Translations under genes and position numbers: made by a program
Notes under the pieces: model-generated
Database searches by the model: none
What the model was told of the DNA's origin: nothing
The model's input: only the letters and a program-made list of their open reading frames with translations
Shown here: positions 1-10,400 of the stretch, piece after piece
Numbering within the stretch: position 1 is the first letter of the stretch
Layout: each line of letters begins with the position of its first letter
From: Gnetum montanum
Taxonomy: Eukaryota; Streptophyta; Gnetopsida; Gnetales; Gnetaceae
DNA: 34,168 bases
Reading direction: 5' to 3'
NCBI GenBank assembly: GCA_015680685.1
Contig: MNCI01022614.1
Location: forward strand, 22,302-56,469

Positions 1-1
1 G

Positions 2-292
2 TCTTACCCAGCTGATTTTCTGGTGATTGAAGTTAACAACAACGAAGGGGACTTCCCAATTATAATGGGAAGAGCATGGCTTAGCACAGTAGATGCATGC
101 CTTAGGATCCATGATCTTTCATTGGAAATTTCTAAGATAAACATTTATGGAAAGATCGAGAAGAGGAAAGTTCCATGCATCACATACAGTGATTCATCGG
201 GTGATGACGTGGAGGGATGCTCATCTCCTCCATGCAGTAGGTGTGCCCTTGAAACTTTGAAACAAAGATGCCTGTATGTAGCAACCACATAA
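2..292 (+). pseudogene. Retropepsin C-terminal half of Gy-1
   Basis: The frame is open from base 2 to the stop at 290-292. It reads PADFLVIEV, then GDFPIIMGRAWLS, the hydrophobic-Gly motif that ends retropepsin domains of plant gypsy elements, and later KIEKRKVPCITY. The same motifs occur in Gy-3 and Gy-4. The active-site DSG would lie left of the window. In life this aspartic protease would cut the Gag-Pol polyprotein. Downstream, RT should begin within about 600 bp but does not, so the gene is truncated by a deletion ending between about 300 and 490. No internal stop is seen, unlike the other copies. Confidence 0.8.
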
Positions 293-2456
293 GTAGTAGA
301 CACCCCGTGATTGACAGCTACTAGAAGGAGATGAAAAATATGCATGAAACGAACTGAGGAGAAAAACCATGCCAACAACGAAGGCATAGACACATTGGAA
401 TATGAGCATCACCAACTTCCATCCCTCAGTCTAAGATCATCAATTGGGAGAAGTTGGATACTTCTTAGAAATTCAAATAGGCGCTCATTATTTCGAATAT
501 CTCCCTTACAACTCAGTCATGGGGGATATGGCCACCTATGCTAATCATATGGTGCCCTCAGTTCTTTTTCGATTTTTCTTTTACACATTTTTGTTTTACA
601 ATATTTTTTGGTCTTACACATTTTTTGTTTTACAAATTTCTTTAACTTTTCTAGTTTTCATTTTACAACATCATTATACTTTTTCCATTTTCTGTGTGTG
701 ATCCACCCTGTAAGTTTTTCACCCAATAAGTGTTCAAAATGATGGTATGAACTATTTTCATTTTGATTGCTAATGTTTGGTTTTTACCTTTAAGTCACAA
801 TGTTGATACTAAGGTATGTTCTTTTGATATGGTAGACAATGAGATCACTTCATCTATTCATCCACCAGTTTCTATGGTCTCTCTTGGCTTGGAAATGTAC
901 AGTCCCCTTCTAGTAAGAACTTAAATGAATCGGTGCCTGGGCATTTCTCAAACTAAGGAAGGACTCAAGGATTGCAAAGGGTGTGACTTCAAGGGAACTT
1001 GATGCTTTTTTTTTGGCCGTTCTCTTGGGTGCTTGGATGTTTTACTTTTGAGTTTTCTTGCCTTTCCGATGTTACCCAATTATTGGAAGCTGAGACAATA
1101 AAAATAAGAAGTATTTGCATGGTGTGGTTCTCACGCATAAAAACACAAAACAAAACAAATTAAACAAGAAAGTGAGAATTCAAAGCACACCCCTTAGACG
1201 AAATAAAATTGGCCTACAAGCAAAAGTTATGGAATTAAAAATGTTCCCTCTAACTGGGGCCCTTCTCGCTTCCCATTTTCTCCTTTTTTTCATCGGAATG
1301 GTGGTGACTCTTGGGGAAGGCATTCTTGTGATCCAAGTGGATAGTTTAGCCGAATGCCTTGATGCAAAGTCAGTGGATGTGGTTGCTTTGAGGCCAGACT
1401 TGGAATGAGATTTTCTCAGTCACATTAATTCATGATCCACACAAGGGGCTGTACACCACCTTGTTCTTGGGATTCCATTCCATTTTCTTCTCTCCATCCT
1501 TCTCTCCATTGTTCACCTCATTGCCAACTGTATCATTAGTGTATATATCTTGGTTGATGCATTGTTTTCTTTTTGGTAAATTCTTACAGTCAAGACTTTA
1601 ACTCTTGTTCCAAATGACATTCCCAGAGCCTACGGACTCTTTGAATGTGGGTTTCTCAGGGCATTAAGGGCATGAGCCTGCTTTGGGGAGGACCCACTGA
1701 CATTCTTATTTATAGCATTAATTAAATTCTTTCCCTTAACATTTTGCAATGAATTTTATTTTGTTCATTTCCATCTTGACATTCACTTTATCGACGTTAC
1801 TGTTGTCCCTTTTTATCTATCTTTCTTACTCCTTTTCCTTCTCCATTCTAACACTACCGGAGGTTCGTGATTAGTCATGGGGGTATGGGCCCTAATTTTT
1901 TTGATTTTCTCCTAGCCCCAAAATTTTTGATTTTCTTCCTAACCCCTACACCTTCGGTAGTCATCATTAATATATCCCCAGATCCGTATTAGCCATACCA
2001 CAACCTAGCCAATGAATTTACACCAAAGCAAGGTATCAGTTACATAATGATTCATTTACCCTTGCTAATATAAGATTGTGTTGTGTGTGCAGATGGTGAT
2101 CATACCACAATGGATTGGATCTGGAGCAAACTTGGAATGGAGTAGCATTGAAGCAGCTATGCAAGGAGCAAGATCGATGAAGCGCTTACCGACGAATAAT
2201 GGAAGGCGCAATCTTGGCGTTGGTAGCAGCAACACTTCTTTCTCTTTCTCTCTTTATTATCAGCTGCCAACAAAGGCCTGATGTCATTGTAATAAGGTGT
2301 TCACCCTTGTTGTCATGAACACCAGTTTTTTCAAGTCTTGTAATGATGATCCGTTCACATGTCATCCCATTAGTTTCATTCCCCTCAATAATTCCATACC
2401 TTCCCGATATTATTGTAAGGAACTCGAGGATGAGTTTTCATTCAGTCATGGGGGTA
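293..2456 (+). other. Gy-1 post-pol non-coding region
   Basis: No convincing gene. From about 490 the DNA is recognisably related to the region between integrase and 3' LTR of Gy-3 (8630 down to 6635). Examples are the GGGGGA-GATGGCC block (Gy-1 521-533; Gy-3 near 8600), a block at 1240-1440 (Gy-3 7610-7810), and a block around 1667-1707 ending in GGAGGACCCACT (Gy-3 near 7340-7375). T-rich runs with repeated TTTTACA words fill 560-690. A 97-codon frame at 1115-1408 has a hydrophobic middle, but its frame is not kept in Gy-3. Long spacers here are typical of Athila/Tat elements, some of which carry an extra ORF. Confidence 0.65.
2443..2456 (+). other. Polypurine tract of Gy-1
   Basis: CAGTCATGGGGGTA directly precedes the TGATGA start of the LTR, the usual place for the plus-strand primer. 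Near copies of the same word occur at 514-527 and 1873-1886. Gy-3 has a decayed tract at the same place, reading TAGAGGTA on its strand. Confidence 0.7.
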
Positions 2457-2480
2457 TGATGAGACACAATATGCACAAGT

Positions 2481-2590
2481 CGCGATATCACGTACGTGAT
2501 ATTGTGGCCGCCGCGATATTGCATCCCATGCAATCTCGCGTACGCGATATCGCGTCATCCCCTGTGATGTCGTGTATGCGATATCATGAT
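2481..2590 (+). promoter_or_regulatory. Palindromic GATATC/CGCG array in the Gy-1 U3
   Basis: Upstream of the TATA box are ATATCACGTACGTGATAT (2485-2502, perfect palindrome), CGCGTACGCG (2537-2546) overlapping CGCGATATCGCG (2543-2554), and further GCGATATT and GCGATATCA copies at 2513 and 2578. The position suggests a U3 enhancer bound by a dimeric factor. The LTRs of Gy-3 have related but decayed GATAT/ATATC words at the same place. Function is inferred only from position and symmetry. Confidence 0.5.
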
Positions 2591-2603
2591 CTGCCGCCAA
2601 ATC

Positions 2604-2611
2604 TATAAATA
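2604..2611 (+). promoter_or_regulatory. TATA box of the Gy-1 LTR
   Basis: TATAAATA followed by AGAGGCAGC. It lies about 150 bp into the LTR and about 170 bp before AATAAA, as expected for a Pol II LTR promoter. The same TATAAATA is found in both Gy-3 LTRs. Confidence 0.65.
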
Positions 2612-2777
2612 AGAGGCAGCACTCCCCTTATTTCCCATCCTAGGCTTAAAGTAGAGAAAATCTGGTAGATTAATCACTCCAGAGATAGAATATTTTCCAT
2701 GTGCCCGTAGTAGGAGTCCCCAAGTGAATGGATCTTTATTCGAGCAACATTGTACCTGAACGCAAGTTGTGTACAAC

Positions 2778-2783
2778 AATAAA
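2778..2783 (+). terminator. Poly(A) signal in the Gy-1 LTR
   Basis: AATAAA in the context ACAATAAAGATGAGC. The same word appears on the minus strand in the Gy-3 LTRs. Confidence 0.5.
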
Positions 2784-3396
2784 GATGAGCTTTGTGGATA
2801 AACCTTGCAGTGCATGGAATAGGATTTTATTACTTATTTTTTCTTACATGTTATTTCTTACTTGTTATTTATTACCTGCAGTAGCGCGACATGAGTACGA
2901 CTTGATTACAAGCATTGACGAAAGTGTACGACTAATTAAGGAATCAGCTGCTCATCGTGATTATATTCTCTCACCCTTTCCTCCTAGTTAAGTGCCTCAG
3001 TATAACCACTTCGAGCATGTGCGTTACATGTGGTGATCCTAGTAATTATTAGCCTTTGGTAGCCACAGTTTCATAGTTCAGGGTGTGTACGGTAAGTGGG
3101 AACGAATGCTGACGCTAGTTAATTTAGACTTAGTCATTAGTTAGAGTTAGTTAGTTTTCTCAACCCTTCACCTCAATAGCATTGGAGAAAAACACATAAA
3201 AGATATAAAAATCATATACCTCGGACTTACTTAACCATACACTGTGACAAACATAAGTAAGTCTGGGAAGACAACGAATTATTAACCCCAAGTGTTCCAT
3301 GGGGTGTGTAGGCATTTAGTTTGCGGAGTTCAACCAGATCGCATGTGCTACACTCATTTTGTATGGTTGAGTGTAGGGGTACCTTGCCACTCATCA

Positions 3397-3760
3397 GTAA
3401 TGCATAAAATTTTCTATCTTTTCACAATGTCATGTTTAGTCTCTTTAACAATCTCTAAGGAGGGGTCTCAAATCCCTAAATTGCTATTCTCCGCATGATG
3501 ATTGAAACTTTGCTCTTGTTTCTCTCCATATCGATCACAAGAAAATATGCTAGATATGACCACCCACCAATGGTGGTCACAACATCATCAACTCTTTCTA
3601 AGAAAACATTGATGGATTGATCTACAAGCTCCAACCTAATGTTTGATCTTGTAAGTAGTAATAGGTTCTATTGTACATTTCTTGTATGATCATATTCATG
3701 TCTACACCTAATTTTAATATAGCTTTGGATGGTGGATTCATGGTAACCTACAAATACATC
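3397..3760 (-). pseudogene. Retropepsin remnant of Gy-2
   Basis: The minus strand aligns with the proteases of Gy-3 and Gy-4. MNMIIQEMY corresponds to VNLISQEMY, VDDVVTTIGGWSY to VENIVTTLCRWSY-type sequence, and VSIIMRRI to FSIIMGRAW. The active-site DSG is lost: the equivalent place reads LKLG. At least one stop and a frame change occur. The domain is cut at 3397 by Gy-1. Confidence 0.65.
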
Positions 3761-3929
3761 AATAGACTTCTTGGGTTTATCCTTTTTTGGGAAAAGATTC
3801 TATCTTAATGTAATCGCTCATCACAAGAAGGGTTGGATCCCAATTATACTCCTCTATGATCTCCCTTTTACATAGCTCTCCTTCTTTTTTTGTCACTTGT
3901 TCAATCAATCTTTGTATCTGATGGGCTCT

Positions 3930-5043
3930 TAGTTCTAATAGTTTACTTTGGCATAGATCATAGGGGCCTCCCTCATTTAGTTACAAAGTTCATCTATGAT
4001 GTGACAAAGTTGCTCTTTCTTGGAAAATCCATGACCTAGGCATCTTTGTAGCAAATAATACTATCTATCCAAAGCTTCATTAATAGATTTCTAGTTTCCT
4101 TGCTTCTATATTTAGATTTACTTTCTTAGATTAGACACTCTAGAGTAGCTTTGGTACTTCTCATTGAAGAGCCTAAACATCATGGACCACTTGTGAATTG
4201 AATCTAGCTCCAACAATTGGTACCAACATTCAAATTTCTTAATCCATAGCCTAGGAAAGAGCTTCAGCTTCTACCACTTACCTTCAATATTTTGTAATGT
4301 GTAGGAATCATGAAAGGCTTGTAGATGATGCTACAAATTATAATTGTAGTCCCCATTAAATTTAGGAATGTTATCCATGTCAAGTCATTTAATGTAACTT
4401 TTCCTTTAGTGCTTATGATGTCCCTAATTTGAATCATACTTCTAGTAACCAAAAACGATTCATCATAATCAAACAATTCATAATCATAATCTCTATCTCT
4501 ATTTGTACAATCATGATGATCTTGTATATGCTTCCTTTGGTGCCTTTTATGTTATCTTTAGTCTCTATTTCTATCTTCATCTCAATTCCTACCTAGATGT
4601 CTACCATGGTTTCTCTAGTTGCAATCATCTAGATTCCTCCTATGATAATTACTAAGGTGTTTAATTTGACCCCTTAGTAAAGCTCTATCTTCATACCTAT
4701 GCTCATCTTTGTCAAAGCTAGATAATGAAGAGGAAGGGGAAGATGGTGAACTGGAAGAATAGCCATGGCTTCTATGTCTTCTCCTATGATCCCTTGGTTC
4801 ATATCTTCTACTTCGACTAGAGGTCTTAGGTCTTGAGGCCCTATGTGTTCTAGGATCTATTCCATTTTCTCTAGGATTATTTATGGCAACTAAGAATAGT
4901 TTTTCATTGTAAGAGTCTAAATGAGCATATGAGACCCTTTCTTATAATGGTTCACTCTAACTTTCTTTAATATAGATCCTATCATCATCCACGCCAATGT
5001 TCTCATTGCATGATGGACTATTGACCTTATGTGAAGAAGTCAT
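3930..5043 (-). pseudogene. Gag remnant of Gy-2
   Basis: A start at 5043 (MTSSHKVNSPSCNENIG) lies about 120 bp after the PBS. Next comes a basic, Arg/Ser-rich tract (SRSRRYEPRDHRRRHRSHGY, then a run of Ser and Pro) at about 4860-4700. The Retrotrans_gag-like core begins with DNIPKFNGDYNYNL near 4395 and ends near 3930 with CHIIDEL and APMIYAKV. The same core occurs in Gy-3 and Gy-4. Gag would form the virus-like particle. Several stops and a frame shift between the RS tract and the core show it is dead. Confidence 0.7.
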
Positions 5044-5162
5044 GTTTTAGTTAATAATGTGTGTGTGTGTGTGTGTTAAAATATTAATTTTGCTAAAAGA
5101 TAAATCATTAATCCCTTTATAACAATCTTTTATAGTATAACTAATCTAGATCAATAGTACCA

Positions 5163-5180
5163 TCCCTAACAACGATGCCA
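5163..5180 (-). other. Primer binding site of Gy-2 (tRNA-Asp type)
   Basis: The minus strand reads TGGCATCGTTGTTAGGGA one base after the LTR end. It agrees with the complement of the plant tRNA-Asp 3' end, TGGCGCCGTTGCCGGGGA, at 13 of 18 positions, and all differences are transitions. Confidence 0.7.
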
Positions 5181-5181
5181 A

Positions 5182-5761
5182 TAATGAGCGATGAGTGTTC
5201 CCAATGCCCAACCATATAATCTATAAACATTGTAGTGTATTATGTCATAATCCATAGATAAAACTAGCATGATATCTCAATAGTCAAATGTAAGATCATA
5301 GGTTTTCATCTTTCCAACTATACTTATAGTGGTCCTAATGTATATGGTTAAGTATAGCTCAAGCATATGATAATTAGTGTTATTTGGTTATAGCTAAGCT
5401 AAATAGAAGCCTAGAAATTAATTAATTAATCTAATTAATAATAAAAAATAAATCCTCAGTTAGCCTAAAGGTAATAAGTGTCCATTTCTAGCTTGTCACA
5501 CACATCCTAAACTCATGTACCCATAACTAGAATTATCAAGTGTTATGATACTATGTAAAATAATCAATAGTGCTACTAACATTACCAAGTAAATATGTGT
5601 TTATGCTTGAAATAGGTCATGCTCATTCTACCAAATTCTAAATGTGATGAAAAAGTTAATATTAAACTAAGTGCATGGAAAATAAATTACTTTGAAAGTA
5701 AATTCTATTCTAAGTCAAACTGTTACAATGAAAATGAATCAATCTTGATCTTATTGTGAAT
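5182..5761 (-). repeat. 5' LTR of Gy-2, R/U5 part
   Basis: The minus strand ends with CTCATTA before the PBS, compared with CTCATCA in its relatives. The fragment shares the order of words with the Gy-3 LTR, for example CCAACTATACTTATAGTGG and ATATGGTTAAGTAT on the plus strand. It stops exactly at the TGAAT duplication of Gy-3, which inserted close to its poly(A) signal. Confidence 0.7.
5757..5761. repeat. Target-site duplication TGAAT, left copy (Gy-3)
   Basis: TGAAT directly before the TGATGAG end of the Gy-3 LTR. It is identical to 15683-15687 on the other side. Confidence 0.85.
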
Positions 5762-6634
5762 TGATGAGCATCGAGGTACCCCTACATTCAACCATATGAA
5801 TCACAAGCGTTCATGTGCAATCTAGTCAAATTCTGTAAACCTTAAGTTCCCACATACACTAGTTCCAGGATGTGAAATATAATCGTGACGATCATTGTCT
5901 TCGCAAGTACACTTGTGGAGCTTAGTTGTATGGTTAAGTGTAATTAGGGCACATGATTTTTATTATTTTATATTTTATTCATCTACGATTAACAACAAGT
6001 TGAAACTCAATTTGTGAACCAATTTAACTAATCTAGTTACTAATTAATAACTAACTATGCTAATATAAGTATCTAGTCCTGCTTTCTATGCACATCTTGA
6101 ACATGTATAACACTATTAGGTTACAAAATGTTAAGCATTGTTGGGATTACCAAGCATCATACGCATGCTAGAAGTAGTTATACTTATGTGCTTAATTAAT
6201 TGCTATTTAATCAAGCTAGATTAATTTAGCTTAATTATTTGAAAGCATTAAAGGATATTGCACAAAACATTAAATGCATGAATAACATCTTTAAGCTAGA
6301 TAAAGTGATACAAGGTTTGATCAGAAAGCTCATCTTTATTGCTACACATACTACTGTGCTCAGGTACAACAATGCTCGAATAAAGATCCATATACTTAAT
6401 GAATCTTGCTATGGGCACTTTTGAAAATATTCTAACTCTAGAGAAAAGAAACTGTAAGAGCTGTGCTATGCTATGACAAAAAAAAACTATTTCAAATAGT
6501 GTGCCCAAGTGCTATATTTATAGGCCAACACACACCCCATGATATCAGATATTCGAAATCACTTCTTGGGCCCTAATATTAGGTATCCAATATTAGGGAT
6601 CCAATATTGGAGCCAAGCCAAATACAATTCATCA
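5762..6634 (-). repeat. 3' LTR of Gy-3 (873 bp)
   Basis: Plus strand runs from TGATGAGCATC to AATTCATCA. On the minus strand it has a TATA box (6515-6522) and an AATAAAGATGAGC poly(A) context near 6330. No PBS follows; the target-site copy does. It is clearly homologous to 14842-15682. Confidence 0.9.
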
Positions 6635-8630
6635 TACCTCTACTAATGAATAAAAACTTATCCCGAAGTGAACAAAAGGAGGAACAAGTCCCTTACAAAA
6701 TATTGGAAAGGTATGGGATTATTGACTAACATGCAAGCTAAATCAGATGAATTAGACAAACTCTAATAACCCATGTGTATAGATTTACAATCTTTTACAA
6801 AATTGGATGTTCGTGATAGTAGAATTGAACACCATAGACAAAACTAACATCCAATTCCCCTAGCAACTGAAGAGCGAGGGAGAAGATTCAATGATCATGA
6901 AGGGTCCTCATTGCATGATGTTGCTACTTCTTCCTTGGTGAAGACAATCTTGCTTTCAATCTATGCTTCCCACTACAATCACAAAAAAATCACAAATTAG
7001 TATGCAATGTGTAACATATAGTTGTTAGGTACCTTATCTCATCGGTAGTTACACTTGGCTAGGTTGTGATTATGGTGGATTGATTCCTTTAATAGTGTTA
7101 GTAGGTAGATTGAAAAATAGGGTGAATTGGATAAGTTGTCCATTATTAAATCTTGAAAAGTCCAAACGCGATGAAATGCTTGAAGAGGGTTAAAGAATTC
7201 ACAACAATAAAAAGAGAATTACACTAAAAAATGTTGTAAAGATGTGCATGATTGGATGTCATTGATGGAGCACACAAAAGGATTTAATTGTAAGAATGCC
7301 TAAGGATAAAGAACTTAACTAACCCAACCAAAAGGTATGTAAGTGGGTCCTCCCTAAAGTAGGCACATGTCCCTTATTATGCTTGCATAACCTCAAACCA
7401 AGGAGTCTATGGGCCCCATGAATGATTAATGGTTATGGAAAGTTAAGTATGAAAGCCCAAAAGAAATTACCTAAGAATTTTAACACATCAAACTAAGACA
7501 TCGAACAAAAACATGAACACAAGTAGTGAGGTAAGGCATGGAAAGCATAAATGGATGAGAGAGAAAGTGGAATGAAGTTTTTGATTAAGGTCACATGACA
7601 TCCCTTGTGAATTTGTGGTTAAATGACCTAACAAAATCCATCCTTAGTTCAAACCAAAACCAACCATGTTTAGTGACTTTGCATCATCACTCTAAGACTA
7701 GACCACCCCCTTGAGACACAAGAGTGCTCCCACAAAACAACCACCATTCCTTATTTAAGAAGAAAAGAGAAGTAGGAAGTGAGAGAGGGCCTTAGTTAGA
7801 GGGGACCTTCAAGCATGGGTAACATGTCTTTCTAGTCTCATAACCAGTGCTTATAACCTATTTATTCTATCTAAGGGATGTGCTTTGAGTTCTCATCAAT
7901 TTTTTTTATATGGGAACCACACCATGCAAAGAATTATTCAACTTCCTATTATTGGTCGACATAGAATGATAATAAATTCATGAAAATACACATGCACCCA
8001 AGTAAGCAAAAAGACACAAAGAGTATTGAGTCCTCTTGAAGTCACACCCAGTCCAAACCTTTGAATCCTTTCTAAGTTCAAAAATTACCAAGATCACAAG
8101 TTCATTAAAGTTTTATGAATGAAAAAGGATCTCATACTTCTAGAATAAGGAAAACCATAGAGTTTGTGGATGGGTGGATGTTGTGGACTCACTACCTATT
8201 ACATGAAAAAGAAATCATGTCCTAGTTATTAGTAACAGAATTCAAATCTAGAATCCAGACACCAACAATCAAATAACCAAATAGCACATGCCCACATCAA
8301 ACAAACCACATTGTACCCAGCTGGCAATAAGGCATGTTATTATTAAAACATAATAAGAAAATCACACCAAAATAAAGAAAATTATATAAGAAATTGTAAA
8401 ATATTTACGAAAAATAAAATGTACTAATGATGTTGTAAAACAAGAAATTAGAACAAATTAATAACATAAAAATAAACAGAAAAGTGTAAGATTAAGAAGG
8501 TGTAAAACAAAAAGTTGTAAAAATAACAAAGAATAAAATAAAAATGTGTAAAACAAAAAGATGAAAAACTAAGGAGTCACTTATATAGTTAGCATGGATG
8601 GCCATCTCCCCCACAACTAAGTTGAAAGGT
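6635..8630 (-). other. Gy-3 post-integrase non-coding region and polypurine tract
   Basis: No convincing gene in 2 kb. Related by eye to 490-2456 of Gy-1. Near 8340-8570 the plus strand is A-rich with repeated TGTAAAA words, the counterpart of the TTTTACA words of Gy-1. The end next to the LTR reads TAGTAGAGGTA on the minus strand, a decayed polypurine tract. A long run of AT-rich DNA with scattered stops fills the rest. Confidence 0.6.
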
Positions 8631-8859
8631 GGAGATCTAAAAGATTGAGCATAGTTTCCTATCTAATGAGGCATTTGTTGCATTGGGTTGCTTAGGCTCA
8701 TGAAAAGGTTTGACTTATTGTGTGTTGATGAGTTGCTTCTTGTTCGGGCTTGTAGATTTGTAGATCAACATGTCCCCAGAAGAAAATGTCTTGTAAATGA
8801 TATAAGGTCCTTCCGACAATGTCTAGAACTTAGTTTATTGAGGCACATGTGTGGGGTTC

Positions 8860-9900
8860 TAATAGAGGACCTTATCTCTTAGTTGAAATTTGACTTTTCT
8901 AATTCTAAGGTTATGGAACTTTTTGTTAAATGCCTTATGTAACTCATTAGATGATAGGGCCACCAATCAAGTTTTGTCTAGAAAGTTAAGATTTGTTAAT
9001 CTTTCTATTCATGCTAGACTTAAGTTAAGGTCAAGGTCATATGTTGTTGATAGTTTATGGAGTTCGAATTGAATAGGAAGTGTTGGTGATTTTCTGTACA
9101 CCAACCCATAGGGAGAATAGCCTATAGAAAGTTTCCATGTTGAGCAGTAGGCCCAAAGAACATCATTGAGTTTTGTGTTCTAGTATCTCCTATATTTGCT
9201 AATAGTTCTCATTAGGATCTTTTTGATTTCCCTATTTGTAACCTCAGCTTGGCCATTAGCTTGGGGGTGGTAGGGTGTTGTTAGTTAATGTTCAACCCCC
9301 AAGCATTACATAAGTTTCTAAAAAGTAGTGTCTGTAAAGTGGGTTTTATTATCAGAAATTAATGCACATGGCACACTAAACCTATTTACAACATTTTGTT
9401 GTACAAACCGAGCAACAGTAGAAGATGTACAATTGGTGATGACTACTTCTTCTATTCATTTCATACAATAGTCAAGAATGACTACGATGTACACCTTTCC
9501 ATTTGACATGGGCGTGATGGGATCCATAAAGTTAATGCCCCAAATGTCAAAGCATTCCAGTGGTTGAATCCACTGTTGAGGTTCCTCCATTCAAGTAGTC
9601 ATTCCACCATCTCATTGGTAGCATTCACAAGAGTGGATAAATTAGTGAGCATCCCTAAAAATTGTTGGCCAGTAATACCCTATCATCAAGATTTTAATGG
9701 TTGTGCATCTCCCAACATAGTTGCCCCCATAAGGACCCTCATGAGCATCCTAGAGAATGCACAGTTAGTCAACATCAAGGACACACCAATGAACCAGGCC
9801 ATCAGTGCACACCTTGTAGAGGTGTTCATTGATCTCCATGAAGCATTTCACTTGGTGAAGAAACTATTATTTCTTTCAGTGGTTTAACCACTATGGCATC
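8860..9900 (-). pseudogene. Integrase remnant of Gy-3
   Basis: Integrase would insert the cDNA into host chromatin. On the minus strand the catalytic core is recognisable: WGINFMDP near 9530-9545 (first Asp changed to Asn), SDNKTHFT near 9335-9358 with the second Asp, and QANGQAEVTNREI near 9240-9270 with the catalytic Glu. A C-terminal piece with LRDKVLY near 8870 is the conserved GDLVLLY-like motif. The N-terminal HHCC zinc region near 9700-9880 is hard to read because of frame changes. Several in-frame stops. Confidence 0.75.
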
Positions 9901-10079
9901 TCTTGAGTGAGAGGATAGGTGAGAATGCCATTGTACCATTTAGGCTCAATGGTCAATTATTCAGTTATAGCTTTGAAAATGAGGAGTTCATCAAGAAATA
10001 GATCAGATAGTGGGCTTTCTCCCTCTTTGTTGTCCCATCACAACTAAGACAAGTGATCAATAACCACATTCACAATTCC

Positions 10080-10400
10080 CTTCTAATCTAGATCACTAGC
10101 CACTGTATGACATGAGGGCTCACTATTGGCTCATTCATCAAGAAGCGAGTCACATTATGATCAGTGTGCATAAATACTTTACATCCAAGCACATAGTACT
10201 TGAACTTCTCTAGAGAAAACATCGTTTCCATCAATTCGTTTTTTATGGTGGTGTAGTTTAGTTGTGCATCCACACTACTTCAACTTGCATAGTGGATGTA
10301 ATATGGACATTGCTTATCATCCAACTGTGTAAGCACAACCCCCAAGGCATAATTTGATGCATTTGTCATAATGTGAAATAGTTTAGACCAATCAAATGCC
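10080..10400 (-). pseudogene. RNase H remnant of Gy-3
   Basis: The minus strand reads HIMTNASNYALGVVLTQ near 10340-10375, then a frame from 10273 to 10088 with KNELMETMFSLEKFKYYVLG and HTDHNVTRFLM. This is the gypsy RNase H, which removes the RNA strand during reverse transcription. The usual first catalytic Asp (DAS) is Asn here (codons at 10352-10363). Gy-4 has the same change. Confidence 0.7.

Larger units (their letters stand above)
1..3396 (+). mobile_element. Gy-1: internally deleted Ty3/gypsy (Athila/Tat-like) retrotransposon, 3' part
   Basis: The element enters from the left edge of the window. In order it shows the C-terminal half of a retropepsin, about 2.1 kb of non-coding DNA, a polypurine tract and a complete LTR with TGATGA/TCATCA ends. 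No RT, RNase H or integrase lies between protease and the 3' region, although the minus-strand relative Gy-3 has all of them, so a deletion of roughly 3 kb is inferred. From about position 490 the DNA can be aligned by eye with the post-integrase DNA of Gy-3. The LTR is followed by gtaat, the expected place of a 5-bp target-site duplication, but the matching copy would lie left of the window. The element sits inside the protease of the minus-strand Gy-2. Confidence 0.8.
2457..3396 (+). repeat. 3' LTR of Gy-1 (940 bp)
   Basis: Starts TGATGAGACAC and ends GCCACTCATCA, giving TGATGA/TCATCA inverted ends shared with the LTRs of Gy-3. U3 holds a CpG-rich set of palindromes (2481-2590) and a TATA box at 2604. 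R has AATAAA at 2778 in the same context as Gy-3 (AATAAAGATGAGC). The last 25 bp (GTAGGGGTACC then CCACTCATCA) match the Gy-3 LTR end. No PBS follows, which marks it as a 3' LTR. CpG sites are far better kept than in the other copies, suggesting a younger insertion. Confidence 0.85.
3397..5761 (-). mobile_element. Gy-2: 5' part of an older gypsy element, broken by Gy-1 and Gy-3
   Basis: On the minus strand this stretch reads LTR end, PBS, gag and the start of pol (protease). It stops at 3396/3397, where the plus-strand Gy-1 LTR ends, so the rest of pol should lie left of Gy-1. Its LTR is cut at 5761 by the Gy-3 insertion and resumes at 15688. All reading frames carry several stops and frameshifts. 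It is the outermost, hence the oldest, element of this nest. Confidence 0.75.

Noticed and set aside
5056-5077. TG dinucleotide repeat as a regulatory or Z-DNA signal
   Set aside because: Short simple repeat in a gag leader of a dead element; nothing supports a role.
8688-9072. Plus-strand open frames of 60-64 codons
   Set aside because: They run antisense to the Gy-3 integrase C-terminus, have no known motifs, and are explained by the minus-strand gene.
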